Shown here one piece after another: positions 36,190 to 45,553 of a stretch of DNA of 64,000 bases; the first letter of the stretch is position 1; every line of letters starts with the position of its first letter. The notes under the pieces are model-generated. The model saw only the letters and a list, made by a program, of their open reading frames with translations. It was not told the DNA's origin and made no database searches. A program made the translations under genes and the position numbers. Source of the DNA: Sphingobacteriales bacterium (GTDB lineage: Bacteria > Bacteroidota > Bacteroidia > Chitinophagales > Chitinophagaceae); NCBI GenBank assembly GCA_012270485.1, contig JAAXIF010000077.1:27368-91367 (forward strand), written 5' to 3'.

Positions 36190-38460
36190 TTATTTCTCGA
36201 TCGTAAAGAAAAATGTACTGCCTCTTCCACGTAATGATTCCACCCAAATTTTTCCATTGTGCATGTCAACTATTTTTTTACAAATGGATAGTCCAATACC
36301 CGTTCCGGAATACTCATTCCTATGATGTAATCTTTGAAAAATTACAAATATTTTCTCAAAATATTCTTTTTCAATACCTATTCCATTGTCTGCTACTGCA
36401 AACTGCCAGTATGATGGATATTCAGTAGCCGTAATTTTTATTTCAGGTCGCTGATCCGGCGACTGATATTTGAGTGCATTGGTGATTAAATTTTGGAATA
36501 GTTGTGAAATAGGTGTTCTAGCTGCTCTGATCAATGGCATCCCATCAAAAAATACCCTAGCTTCTCTTCGAATCAGATCATTTCTGTTCATTTCTAAAAT
36601 TTCAGCGATGACCTGATGAATATTGACCGGCTCTTTCTCATAATCAACACTCCCTACTCGAGAATATTCCAATAAATCTAATATGACAGTTCGCATACGC
36701 TTAGCACCATCCGTTGCAAAACCGATATATTGTCTGGCTGTATCATCTAATTCATGCTTATATTTCTTTTCCAACTGCGATAAAAATCCGGTGATCATTC
36801 GAAGGGGCTCCTGCAGATCATGAGATGCCACATAAGCAAACTGCTCGAGTTCTGCATTGGAAATAGCCAGATCTTGCGCTCGTTTATTCAACTCTTCATT
36901 GAGTCGTAGCAAGGTTTCCTGGTATTGTTTTTGTTCTGTAATATCCATGATCACTCCATCAATATATATTAATTGATGACTATTATTGTATACACCTCTT
37001 CCTTTATCTTCTACCCACTTTATATCACCATCAGCACAAATGATCCGATATTGAATACTAAATACTTCTCCTTTTGATAATGGTTCTGCGATAATAAAAG
37101 TAGCATTCAAATCATCCGGATGGATGATACTTGAAAATGTACGTGTCTTGTTTATCACAAAATCGGCAGCCGGATATCCTGTAATCGCTTCTACGCCATT
37201 ACTAATAAAAAGCATACTCCACTTATCATCCAATAAACAACGATAAGTTATACCGGGCATATTATTAACGACTGATTCAAATTGCTTTTGAATCTCTTTT
37301 CGTTCTGTTACATCTCTGAAATAAACCAATAATCCTGAAGGAGAAGGATACACACTCACATCAATCCATATACCTAGAGGTTCCACGTATTCTTCAAAAT
37401 GCATGGTTACTTGATCACGCTCTGCAATAACACAGTTGGTATAAAAAGTAGCATATTGTTGTTCCGGATAAATTGAATAGATATGTTTTCCAAGCACTTC
37501 TGTTCGCGACAGTCCAAGAATTCGCTCAGCTGATTGATTCCAATAATGAACTTTCCATTCCTTATCTACTGCAAAAAAACCATCTCCAATACTCTCGAGA
37601 ATCATGTGCTTTTCCTGATAAGCGTCTTCTAAAGCTTGTTGTGTCTTTTTTCTTTCTGTAATATCCTGGAATACCCCGGCCAGTTTTACTTTTTCCCCTC
37701 TTTCATTTAAGATGATTTTTGCACGTGAGTTAATGATGCGAATACTACCATCTTTGCGAATAAATCTTTTAATGATTTCATAAGTATCTCCGTGTTCAAT
37801 AGTGTGCTGCATTGCTTGTAAGGCCATCTCCTGATCATCAGGATGAATGACACTTAATCCTGTTGCAAAGTTGATTTGCATTTCTCCCGGTTCATACCCG
37901 CAAATACGGAATACCCCTTCAGACCAATACAATTCATTATTAGAAAGATCCAATTCCCAACTTCCAATTTGTGTAATATCCTCCGCCTGCAATAATAAAT
38001 CCTTGGCTTTGTTCAGATCTCTTTCTGCAATTTCATTTTTATCCCGGTTCTCAATTTCGGCTGTTACATCTATAACAGAGTGAATGATAAAATATGTTTT
38101 ACCCTCATGGTCTAGTACAGGTACATTATGGGTAAGGCAATATTTTAGTACAAATTCATTTCCTCCACGTATAGGTATATCAAATCGTTGAACCGGCATT
38201 TTATGGGCAGATCCTGTACAGACTACTAGATCAAGTGATGTTCTAAGATTACTCACGCCATTCGCATCTTCCAGATCAGGATTATCCGGAAAAGCTTCAA
38301 AAACGCCTTTGTGCAAGAGATCAGTAGCACTACTACCTGTTGCTTGTAAATAAGCTTCATTTACATCAATGATCGTAAATACCGGACTATCTGCACGTAA
38401 TAATAAGGAAGGCATGGGCATAGCCATAAAAACCCTTCTGAAATCTTCATTTTCCAGCAT
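36190..38460 (-). CDS. multi-PAS sensor histidine kinase
   Basis: A 756-residue sensor kinase with no evident membrane segment, so probably cytoplasmic. It contains four PAS regions (about 5-130, 155-275, 288-395 and 398-510), each ending in a PAC-like stretch such as GVFQDITERKKTQ. The kinase core follows: H-box VASHDLQEPLRMI near 550, N-box FQNLITNALKY near 660, G1 VADNGIGI and G2 GTGIGLSICKKI. It autophosphorylates on the H-box His and likely signals to the two downstream receiver proteins. The signal sensed is unknown. Confidence 0.92.
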   Translation of the reverse strand: MLENEDFRRVFMAMPMPSLLLRADSPVFTIIDVNEAYLQATGSSATDLLHKGVFEAFPDNPDLEDANGVSNLRTSLDLVVCTGSAHKMPVQRFDIPIRGGNEFVLKYCLTHNVPVLDHEGKTYFIIHSVIDVTAEIENRDKNEIAERDLNKAKDLLLQAEDITQIGSWELDLSNNELYWSEGVFRICGYEPGEMQINFATGLSVIHPDDQEMALQAMQHTIEHGDTYEIIKRFIRKDGSIRIINSRAKIILNERGEKVKLAGVFQDITERKKTQQALEDAYQEKHMILESIGDGFFAVDKEWKVHYWNQSAERILGLSRTEVLGKHIYSIYPEQQYATFYTNCVIAERDQVTMHFEEYVEPLGIWIDVSVYPSPSGLLVYFRDVTERKEIQKQFESVVNNMPGITYRCLLDDKWSMLFISNGVEAITGYPAADFVINKTRTFSSIIHPDDLNATFIIAEPLSKGEVFSIQYRIICADGDIKWVEDKGRGVYNNSHQLIYIDGVIMDITEQKQYQETLLRLNEELNKRAQDLAISNAELEQFAYVASHDLQEPLRMITGFLSQLEKKYKHELDDTARQYIGFATDGAKRMRTVILDLLEYSRVGSVDYEKEPVNIHQVIAEILEMNRNDLIRREARVFFDGMPLIRAARTPISQLFQNLITNALKYQSPDQRPEIKITATEYPSYWQFAVADNGIGIEKEYFEKIFVIFQRLHHRNEYSGTGIGLSICKKIVDMHNGKIWVESLRGRGSTFFFTIEK

Positions 38461-38603
38461 GTACTTCCAGTTTTGAATACATATAAGGGGTTACGAATAT
38501 AAGTATAAAGGTTTCAATACCAATGGTTACATCAAAATCAAAGAAGGTAATAATGACCAAAAAAATGTAGCCACTCTATATTTCTGTATTCTTAGTTGTC
38601 TAC

Positions 38604-38644
38604 AGCGGCAATTAATTGCCACTGAGTTCACTGAAGAACACAGA
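38604..38644. repeat. dispersed repeat with GGCAATTAATTGCC palindrome
   Basis: GCGGCAATTAATTGCCACTGAG followed by ...GAACACAGAAG. A close relative lies at 54725-54769 (GTGGCAATTAAATGCCACTGAGAACACAG...). Both sit outside genes, here next to the end of the exonuclease/GIY-YIG gene. Confidence 0.7.
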
Positions 38645-38648
38645 AGAT

Positions 38649-39962
38649 CTATGCGATGCGAATGACTTTGGAGGGATAGCGTTCCGTATAATTACGGATC
38701 ATGGAACGGATGGCTTCATTTTCAGGATACATGGTCAAATGCTCTTTCAACGTATCTAATTCATGAATTCCGATGTCTGCAGATGGAGTTCCCATTCCAT
38801 AAAAAATACCATTTTCGACTAATACATATGCAGATTGATCACGAATCACAAACGTTTCTTTCTGGTCGGCGACCCATTGAAGTGCTGTGCGTACACGTTG
38901 ATTATATTCTTGCACATCAGACCATTCATGTTGTGTGGTAAGATCCAGGAAACACAAAGCTGGATGCAAATCATGCATTTTTACCAGTTTCCATAACATA
39001 CGATGTGCATCTGCCAGTAAAGCGAAGCAAGCAATGGGTTGCAAATGTTTTCTTTTTTTATCAATCCCCAATCTGATATAACCCCTATTATCTTCAAACT
39101 GATAAATACCCCAAACTTGTTCGAATCTTTTTTGACTTTTATTATGAATCGGCCAAAGCCTTTTGATCTCAACACTTTCAAATAAGGATGCGATGAATTC
39201 TGTTGGACATTCCACATAAGATATTCGATAGACAGTTCGTAAAAGTTCTTGTCTTTTTTTACTGATGTCCAATCCGGTAAAGTGACTGATCACTCTTTTT
39301 TTGAGATTTTTGGCTTTACCAACATAGAGTACTTTATCCTTTTGATCATGGAAATAATACACACCGGGTTTTTGCGGTAAGCCCATTACCTGCTTTTCCG
39401 GCAAGTGTGCGGGTAGGGTTTGACCATGATTGTCTTTTTTCAGCATTTCTTTGATCAAACGTTCCCCATTGTTCTGTATCACCATGTCCAATATCTGCGC
39501 AGTGGCCAGCGCATCTCCCCCTGCCCGATGACGATTGGTGATGGGAATATCCAGTTCTCTGCAAAGATGCCCCAATCCATATTTTCGAAACCCCGGAAAC
39601 ACTTTCCGGCTGAGTCGGATCGTACATAATTTTGGCACATGTAACTGATAACCTGCTTTTTGTAAATGATACTTCACAAAAGAATAATCAAAATTCACGT
39701 TATGCGCTACAAATATCCGACCGGATAAAAGGTTATAAATTTCTTGTGCAACCGTTTCAAATGAGGGCGCTTTGGCAACCATGGCATCTGAAATACCGGT
39801 CATATTGGCGATATAGGGTGGAATTTCTTGGTGGGGATTGATCAGGGTCTCATATTTACCCTCCACTTCGGTACCATTGTGTAATACGATAGCGATCTCG
39901 GTCATTCCATGTTGTTCCGGAAAACCGCCCGTTGTCTCGATATCCACAATAGCAAATTGCAT
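38649..39962 (-). CDS. DnaQ-like exonuclease fused to a GIY-YIG nuclease domain
   Basis: A 437-residue two-nuclease protein. Residues 1-165 form a DEDDh 3'-5' exonuclease like the polymerase III epsilon subunit (FAIVDIETTG at the start, then HNVNFDYSF and HRAGGDALAT supplying the other metal and His residues). From about residue 190 a UvrC-type GIY-YIG domain begins with GLPQKPGVYYFHD and VLYVGKAKNLKKRVISHF. The rest (about 290-437) is a UvrC/Cho-like tail without recognisable metal motif. Such fusions are known in several phyla and probably act in DNA repair. It starts at ATG 39962 and seems to stand alone. Confidence 0.9.
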   Translation of the reverse strand: MQFAIVDIETTGGFPEQHGMTEIAIVLHNGTEVEGKYETLINPHQEIPPYIANMTGISDAMVAKAPSFETVAQEIYNLLSGRIFVAHNVNFDYSFVKYHLQKAGYQLHVPKLCTIRLSRKVFPGFRKYGLGHLCRELDIPITNRHRAGGDALATAQILDMVIQNNGERLIKEMLKKDNHGQTLPAHLPEKQVMGLPQKPGVYYFHDQKDKVLYVGKAKNLKKRVISHFTGLDISKKRQELLRTVYRISYVECPTEFIASLFESVEIKRLWPIHNKSQKRFEQVWGIYQFEDNRGYIRLGIDKKRKHLQPIACFALLADAHRMLWKLVKMHDLHPALCFLDLTTQHEWSDVQEYNQRVRTALQWVADQKETFVIRDQSAYVLVENGIFYGMGTPSADIGIHELDTLKEHLTMYPENEAIRSMIRNYTERYPSKVIRIA

Positions 39963-40126
39963 ACAATAAGGCTTGTAAATTCGTGAATTAAACCATATCT
40001 TACAAACAAAGATTCAATTCACCCCCGACAGCCCCGGTTTTATTGACAGCTTGGATTTCTTCTGAACGATATAAAATATCCTCTGGAAGACCGTAAAAAT
40101 TTTTTTACGTACCAAATCTACCTGCC

Positions 40127-40246
40127 ATGTCAAACACAAAATCACAATTTCACATTAGTGAAAATGCACGTAATGCTGCCATCGTAGCCATTATCCTGAT
40201 TACTGTTGTTGTATTGTCTTATCTCGAATGGAAGGGTCGCTCCTAA
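40127..40246 (+). CDS. very small single-pass membrane protein
   Basis: A 39-residue open frame from ATG 40127 to TAA 40244-40246, below the usual length cut-off. It has a polar N-terminus (MSNTKSQFHISENARNA), one hydrophobic helix (AIVAIILITVVVLSYL) and a basic end (EWKGRS). The clean polar-hydrophobic-basic layout supports a real gene. The family is not recognised. An AT-rich dyad, CGTAAAAATTTTTTTACG, lies just upstream at 40092-40109. Confidence 0.5.
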   Translation: MSNTKSQFHISENARNAAIVAIILITVVVLSYLEWKGRS

Positions 40247-40433
40247 AAACGCGCTTTTTCGCTGCACCCCTTTGTTTTCTGGATTTTTCTGCTTTGATAC
40301 AGCAGACTGTAATGTTTTTGCCCTTACATAGACTAATAAGTCAGAAAAAAATGCGGTAAAACTGTAACCTAATTCATAAAAGAACGTTAGGTATAATTAA
40401 CAATGGTTAACCTAATGGTTTGCATGAGCAGGT

Positions 40434-40441
40434 TAGCTTTG
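40434..40441 (+). promoter_or_regulatory. -7 box of the small lipoprotein gene
   Basis: TAGCTTTG matches TAnnTTTG and lies 18 bp before ATG 40460. No TTG is found at the proper distance upstream, so this is a partial match only. Confidence 0.4.
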
Positions 40442-40459
40442 TTCCAGAAAACAACTGAC

Positions 40460-40699
40460 ATGAAGAATATTGTTTTGATTTGTCTCTTGATGGCTTTTAC
40501 TGCTTGCAGTACCCACCAAGTTCGCAATTTCTGCAAAACAGCAGGAAAGAAAGTAGCAAGCTGTTGTACTTCTATGTCTCTAAAGCAACGTAATGCGTTG
40601 GAACAGCTTAAAAAAGCACCCAAGGAAGAAAAATCAGAACAACAACAGCCGGCAGCTATCTCCTTATTGGAATGGAATGAAGCCGTATTTATCTGGTAA
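40460..40699 (+). CDS. small lipoprotein of unknown function
   Basis: A 79-residue protein started at ATG 40460; upstream in-frame starts would bury the signal peptide. MKNIVLICLLMAFTAC ends in a lipobox with Cys16, so it is probably lipid-anchored. Two further cysteine places (Cys25 and a CC pair near 35) and a Lys/Glu/Gln-rich half follow, then a hydrophobic end LLEWNEAVFIW. Family not recognised. A strong terminator lies 27 bp after the stop. Confidence 0.6.
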   Translation: MKNIVLICLLMAFTACSTHQVRNFCKTAGKKVASCCTSMSLKQRNALEQLKKAPKEEKSEQQQPAAISLLEWNEAVFIW

Positions 40700-40725
40700 G
40701 GAAATCCCCTTGTATTGTATATATG

Positions 40726-40750
40726 AACCACGCAATGCGTGGTTTTTTTT
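40726..40750 (+). terminator. intrinsic terminator of the small lipoprotein gene
   Basis: AACCACGC-AAT-GCGTGGTT forms a perfect 8-bp stem followed by a run of eight or more T's. The valS frame can be extended into this hairpin via a GTG at 40739, which argues against that start. Confidence 0.92.
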
Positions 40751-40778
40751 AACCCCTCTTACTCCCCCACTATTTTCG

Positions 40779-40786
40779 TAGTTTTG
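40779..40786 (+). promoter_or_regulatory. -7 box of valS
   Basis: TAGTTTTG fits TAnnTTTG and lies between the upstream terminator and ATG 40799. With a start of transcription near 40792, the leader would be very short for ATG 40799 and about 18 nt for ATG 40811. Confidence 0.5.
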
Positions 40787-40798
40787 CCAGCCTTAAAA

Positions 40799-43483
40799 AT
40801 GAGTTCAGGAATGGAATTGAGTAAGAATTATATCCCGGGAGATATTGAAGCCAGATGGTACCAACATTGGCTAAGTAAAGGTTATTTCAACAGTACACCC
40901 GACGAAAGGGAGTCTTTCACTGTTGTAATACCTCCACCCAATGTTACCGGAGTGCTTCATATGGGACATTGCCTCAACAATACCATTCAGGATATTCTGG
41001 TTCGTCGCGCCCGTATGCAGGGTAAAAATGCCTGTTGGGTACCCGGTACCGACCATGCTTCTATTGCGACAGAGGCTAAGGTAGTAGCTATGTTGCGCGA
41101 GAGAGGTATTGCCAAATCTGCTATTGGTCGAGATGAGTTTCTACAATATGCTTGGGAATGGAAAGAAAAATATGGTGGCATCATTTTGCAGCAGTTGAAA
41201 AAAATGGGCTGCAGTTTAGATTGGAACCGTACTTCTTTCACCATGGATGAAGATTACTATCGTTCTGTGATCAATGTGTTTGTAGACCTCCATAAAAAAG
41301 GTTGGATTTATCGTGGTAAACGCATGATCAACTGGGATGTCAAAGCAAAAACTGCTTTGAGTGATGAAGAGGTAATTTATAAAGAAGTTCAGAGCAAGTT
41401 GTATTATGTTCGATATGAAGTAGTTGACAGTTTGGAGTTGACAGATGACAGTAGTACCAAAGAAAAAGAGTTTATTACCATCGCCACGGTTAGACCTGAG
41501 ACTATTTTAGGGGATACTGCTATTTGTGTGAATCCGAATGATGATCGCTACCAACACTTACATGGCAAGTATGCGGTTGTTCCATTAATTGGAAGACGAA
41601 TTCCCATCATTGCTGATGATTATGTGACCACAGAATTTGGAACCGGCGCTTTAAAAGTAACGCCTGCACATGATATGAATGATTATCAGCTTGGACAGAA
41701 ATACAACCTGGAAGTCATTGAAACGATGAATGATGATGGTACCCTAAGTGAAGCTGCGCAGTTATATATTGGTGAAGATCGTTTTGAAGTACGTAAGAAA
41801 ATTGTTCCCGAACTAGAAGCAAAAGGACATATCGTTAAAGTTGAAGATTATACCAATCAGATTGGATACAGTGAACGAACTGATGCCGTAGTAGAACCTC
41901 GACTGAGTTTACAGTGGTGGGTAGATATGAAAAAGATATCTGAGCCGGCATTGAAAGCAGTGATGGAAGGGGAAATTGAATTCCATCCTGCCAAATTCAA
42001 AAATCTCTATCGCCATTGGATGGAGAATATTAAAGATTGGTGTATCAGTCGCCAACTATGGTGGGGACATCGTATCCCTGCATGGTATGCTCCTGATGGC
42101 ACTTATGCGGTAGCAACTACGAGAGAAGAAGCATTTGAAAATCTCAGATCACAGATCGCAGATTTGAGATTGGAAGATATTCGACAGGATGATGATTGTT
42201 TGGACACTTGGTTCTCCAGTTGGTTATGGCCTTTTGAAGTGTTCAAGGGATTGTCCAATCCGGGTAATGCAGAAGTAAAATATTATTATCCAACCAATAC
42301 ATTGGTAACAGCCCCTGAGATTATTTTCTTCTGGGTAGCGCGTATGATCATGGCGGGTGAAGAATACATGAAAGAAATTCCTTTCAAGCATGTATACTTT
42401 ACGGGTATTGTGAGGGATAAGCAAGGAAGAAAAATGAGTAAGAGTTTAGGCAACTCTCCTGATCTCCTAGCACTCATTGATCAATATGGAGCCGATGCTG
42501 TAAGATTTGGTATCATGATCTCCTCTCCTGCGGGTAATGATATTTTATTTGATGAAGCTTCCCTAGAACAAGGTCGCAATTTCAACAACAAACTCTGGAA
42601 CGCACTCAAACTCATCAAAAGCTGGGAAACCAGAATAGAAAAAAGCGCGCAACTCACAGCTCACAACTCACAGCCTTCTTCCTCCTTCGCTACCGATTGG
42701 TTCGAATCGCGCTTACAACAAGCCAAAGTAGAAGTGGAAACACTGATGCAGCAATTCCGATTAAGTGAAGCCTTGAAAGTTTTGTATTCATTGATATGGG
42801 ATGATTTCTGCAGTTGGTATCTTGAATGGGCGAAACCCGGATTTGAGCAACCGGTTGATCCAGTGGTGTACGAAAAAACCCTTATCTATTTTGAAGAGAT
42901 GATGCAATTATTGCATCCTTATATGCCATTCATTACAGAAGAGATTTATCATTTACTGCGTGGGCAAAAAGAAGACTTGTGCATCAAACAAATAAAAAGT
43001 GCTCCCTTACCTGACATTACATTAATTGACCTTGGTCTTTTTGCACAAGACTTACAAAATTTTATTCGTGGCGTAAGAGTTCAACAACAAATTAAAAAAA
43101 GTGAGCCGGTAGAGCTTCTCACTTTTTGTTCCTTAGAACAAGAAGGCTCGATTAAAAGAATTGAAGCACTAATTGAAAGACAAGAAAATGTACGATTCTT
43201 TTATGATAAAGGAATAGACACCACAAAGACATATTCATTCTTTCTAAAAGGTGATATGAAATTCTGTATAGAAAAAATTATTGGAAACAATGACGAATAC
43301 AAGAAAGAATTAGAAAAAGATTTGGCTTATCAGATTAGGTTTCGAGAAAGCGTATTAAAAAAGCTTAGCAATGAGAGATTTGTTCAAAATGCGAAACCGG
43401 AAGTAGTGGCACTCGAACAAAAGAAATTAGCAGATGCAGAAGCGCGTATTCAAAACATTGAAGAGAGTTTGAAGAACCTGTAA
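40799..43483 (+). CDS. valS: valyl-tRNA synthetase
   Basis: A class I aminoacyl-tRNA synthetase that charges tRNA-Val and edits misactivated Thr. The HIGH-type motif is HMGH in NVTGVLHMGHCLNN near residue 50, the KMSKS motif lies near 540 (GRKMSKSLGNSPD), the editing domain covers about 190-340, and the C-terminal coiled coil ends in KKLADAEARIQNIEE. Start ATG 40799 gives 894 residues; ATG 40811 is equally possible. Two low-complexity in-frame segments, around 42141-42170 and 42645-42675, read like the intergenic repeat words of this genome. GNAT gene 43485 follows after 1 bp. Confidence 0.97.
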   Translation: MSSGMELSKNYIPGDIEARWYQHWLSKGYFNSTPDERESFTVVIPPPNVTGVLHMGHCLNNTIQDILVRRARMQGKNACWVPGTDHASIATEAKVVAMLRERGIAKSAIGRDEFLQYAWEWKEKYGGIILQQLKKMGCSLDWNRTSFTMDEDYYRSVINVFVDLHKKGWIYRGKRMINWDVKAKTALSDEEVIYKEVQSKLYYVRYEVVDSLELTDDSSTKEKEFITIATVRPETILGDTAICVNPNDDRYQHLHGKYAVVPLIGRRIPIIADDYVTTEFGTGALKVTPAHDMNDYQLGQKYNLEVIETMNDDGTLSEAAQLYIGEDRFEVRKKIVPELEAKGHIVKVEDYTNQIGYSERTDAVVEPRLSLQWWVDMKKISEPALKAVMEGEIEFHPAKFKNLYRHWMENIKDWCISRQLWWGHRIPAWYAPDGTYAVATTREEAFENLRSQIADLRLEDIRQDDDCLDTWFSSWLWPFEVFKGLSNPGNAEVKYYYPTNTLVTAPEIIFFWVARMIMAGEEYMKEIPFKHVYFTGIVRDKQGRKMSKSLGNSPDLLALIDQYGADAVRFGIMISSPAGNDILFDEASLEQGRNFNNKLWNALKLIKSWETRIEKSAQLTAHNSQPSSSFATDWFESRLQQAKVEVETLMQQFRLSEALKVLYSLIWDDFCSWYLEWAKPGFEQPVDPVVYEKTLIYFEEMMQLLHPYMPFITEEIYHLLRGQKEDLCIKQIKSAPLPDITLIDLGLFAQDLQNFIRGVRVQQQIKKSEPVELLTFCSLEQEGSIKRIEALIERQENVRFFYDKGIDTTKTYSFFLKGDMKFCIEKIIGNNDEYKKELEKDLAYQIRFRESVLKKLSNERFVQNAKPEVVALEQKKLADAEARIQNIEESLKNL

Positions 43484-43484
43484 C

Positions 43485-43988
43485 ATGTCAGCCAATTTAC
43501 ATATCAGAGAAGCCGATTCAAATGATAGAAGTGTCATTAGATCATTAGCGGAAAACACTTGGCCTGAAGCGTATGGCAAAATCATATCGCAGGAACAGAT
43601 ACGTTACATGTTAGACATGATCTACAGCGATGATGCATTGTTGGAACAAATGCAAAAGGGACATCAGTTTTATCTTGCAGAACTCAATGATCAACCGATT
43701 GGGTTTGCTTCTGTTTCAGAAGAAGGCAATCAAGGATGTAAACTGAATAAACTCTACATCCTTCCCACCATTCAAAAATCAGGAGCAGGAAAAGCACTCT
43801 TACAAAAAGTCATTGCATACACAAAAGAAAAAAATCATACCCGACTCTTCTTACAAGTCAATAAGCAGAACGCTGCCAAAGACTTCTACACACGCATGGG
43901 ATTCACCATTGCTGAAGAAGTGAAATTGGATATTGGCAATGGATTTTTTATGGATGACTTTATTATGGAATTAATGATTCATCATTAA
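43485..43988 (+). CDS. GNAT-family N-acetyltransferase
   Basis: A 167-residue enzyme that transfers an acetyl group from acetyl-CoA to an unknown amine. The CoA-binding region LYILPTIQKSGAGKALLQKV (about 86-105) has the Q-x-x-G-x-G/A pattern of the family, and NAAKDFYTRMGFTI near 126 is the usual beta5/alpha4 motif. It starts 1 bp after valS and 9 bp before the next gene, so the three may form one transcript. Confidence 0.88.
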   Translation: MSANLHIREADSNDRSVIRSLAENTWPEAYGKIISQEQIRYMLDMIYSDDALLEQMQKGHQFYLAELNDQPIGFASVSEEGNQGCKLNKLYILPTIQKSGAGKALLQKVIAYTKEKNHTRLFLQVNKQNAAKDFYTRMGFTIAEEVKLDIGNGFFMDDFIMELMIHH

Positions 43989-43997
43989 TCTCAAAAT

Positions 43998-45293
43998 ATG
44001 CGGATACCTTTTCTTATAACTTTTTCACTCATTGCTTTTCTGGTACTTTTTTGCCAAACTACTGCATCATCTCAAAAAGAAATCAAGAGATATGTACAGG
44101 AAACTTCTCGCCAAATCACTTCCATTCATATTGACAGTTCCAATTTTGATGACCTGGAGGTATTGGGCAATGCTATTGGAAATGCCCGAATTGTAGCATT
44201 AGGAGAACAAATGCATGGGGATGGCACTACTTTTGAAGCAAAAGGAAGAATCATAAAATATCTTCATGAGAAAAAGGGATTCAATGTTTTAGTTTTTGAA
44301 TCAGACTATTTCGGTCTTACATACGGATTCGAAAAAGTTGACAAAACCAAGGATAGTCTCAGAAGATTTCTTTACCAGAATCTTGCAGGCATGTGGTCTT
44401 GGTGCGATAAAGCTGCCCCATTTTTATACAACTATATCTGGGAAAGCCAATCAACAAAATCTCCTTTAGTAATTGCTGGGATGGATTGTCAATTACAAAC
44501 TCCTTTCTCATTTACTCAACTTAAGCCAAAACTTGAAAGCGCCTTATCAAAAATTACAGAAACTCAGATAGAAAAAGAATGGTCAGTAAAGGTAGCAGAC
44601 AACCTACATGCCATATTTTTCAATGGTCAAAAAGCCGACCCCGAGGCTTGTCAGAAAGGTAAACTTGCATTAGAAAACTTATACAGTTCGCAGAAAAAAA
44701 AGCAATTGACAAGTGATGAGAAAGTTTTAGTTGATAATGTACTCGCAGCATACAGAAACATACTTCCGTACTTATTGAAAGAACAACGTCGAAATTTCAG
44801 TATAAGAGATACGCAAATGTTTGAAAATATTATGTGGTTGGCTAATGAAAAATATCCTAACGAGAAAATAATCATCTGGGCCCACAACGCGCATATCGTT
44901 AAAAGGATTGATCAAACAAATAATAGAGCTGATACTGAAAATATGTTAGGGCATTTATTGGGCGATCCTCAATACAATCCACACAGTTATTATGCATTAG
45001 GATTCACTTCAGCAGAAGCAACATCAGTTTGGACTACCAGACCTGATTATACAACTATAGCGGAAGAACCTGTTAAAAATAGTTTCGAAAATTGGCTACC
45101 TAAACATTGGAATTATGCTTTTATTGATTGGACTGACCTAAATCAAAAGATGAAATTCCCTGTTTCGTTCAGTATGAAAGGTTCTTTACCAATGAGTCAA
45201 CATAGAAACCAATCTTATCCCTGGCAAAAAGCATACAACGGTGTTTTTTTCATCCGCAAAATAGAGGGTTGTAAGACTATTCCTGCTTTTTGA
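43998..45293 (+). CDS. exported erythromycin-esterase-family protein
   Basis: A 431-residue protein with a signal peptide (MRIPFLITFSLIAFLVLF...). It belongs to the erythromycin esterase superfamily by VALGEQMHGDGTTFEAKG near residue 70 (Glu and His of the metal-independent active site), VLVFESDYFGLTYG near 100, and the later IIWAHNAHIVKR. The family is broad and most members have no shown role in macrolide resistance; a hydrolase of unknown substrate is the safest statement. It is the last gene before the restriction-modification island. Confidence 0.8.
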   Translation: MRIPFLITFSLIAFLVLFCQTTASSQKEIKRYVQETSRQITSIHIDSSNFDDLEVLGNAIGNARIVALGEQMHGDGTTFEAKGRIIKYLHEKKGFNVLVFESDYFGLTYGFEKVDKTKDSLRRFLYQNLAGMWSWCDKAAPFLYNYIWESQSTKSPLVIAGMDCQLQTPFSFTQLKPKLESALSKITETQIEKEWSVKVADNLHAIFFNGQKADPEACQKGKLALENLYSSQKKKQLTSDEKVLVDNVLAAYRNILPYLLKEQRRNFSIRDTQMFENIMWLANEKYPNEKIIIWAHNAHIVKRIDQTNNRADTENMLGHLLGDPQYNPHSYYALGFTSAEATSVWTTRPDYTTIAEEPVKNSFENWLPKHWNYAFIDWTDLNQKMKFPVSFSMKGSLPMSQHRNQSYPWQKAYNGVFFIRKIEGCKTIPAF

Positions 45294-45394
45294 TACAACA
45301 CTTAAAGCAAAATTTATAAGAACCTATATAACGACTTACCCCCCAACAAAAGAAATTTCTTATTCTACATTGATCAACGCACAGCTAGAAGCTT

Positions 45395-45455
45395 GCAGCA
45401 TGCGGCTCTAAGCTCACAGCTCAATACACCAACACATGCGTCTGTTTAATTACCC
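45395..45455. repeat. left boundary repeat of the island: copy of the lrp 3' end
   Basis: 61 bp matching 52658-52718 at 55 positions in direct orientation, with a perfect 32-bp core at 45410-45441. On the minus strand it contains the codons for VIKQTHVLVY and a stop (45453-45421), identical in protein to the end of lrp, with only two synonymous changes in them. Beyond this the sequence is unrelated to lrp. It looks like an attachment-type site. Confidence 0.85.
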
Positions 45456-45518
45456 TTCGACTCCCTCCATTTTCAAACCCTTAAAAAAATTTAGTATTTA
45501 CTCCACGTCAGGCGTATA

Positions 45519-45552
45519 TTGAGATAAAGGGAACAAAAAAACAATAACTTTG
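45519..45552 (+). promoter_or_regulatory. promoter of the restriction-modification operon
   Basis: TTG at 45519-45521, a 23-nt spacer and TAACTTTG at 45545-45552 fit the Bacteroidota promoter pattern. Transcription would begin around 45558, after ATG 45554, which favours the second ATG at 45572 as the hsdR start. Confidence 0.55.
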
Positions 45553-45553
45553 A

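Noticed and set aside
40739..40798. N-terminal extension of valS from GTG 40739
   Set aside because: It would lie within the terminator hairpin and the -7 box of valS and is not part of the ValRS fold.
43998..45293. Macrolide resistance gene
   Set aside because: Family similarity to erythromycin esterases is clear, but most family members have no shown resistance role, and nothing in the context supports one.
45421..45553. An lrp pseudogene at the left island edge
   Set aside because: Only the last ten codons and stop match; the sequence beyond shows no similarity to lrp in any frame, so it is a boundary repeat and not a decayed full gene.
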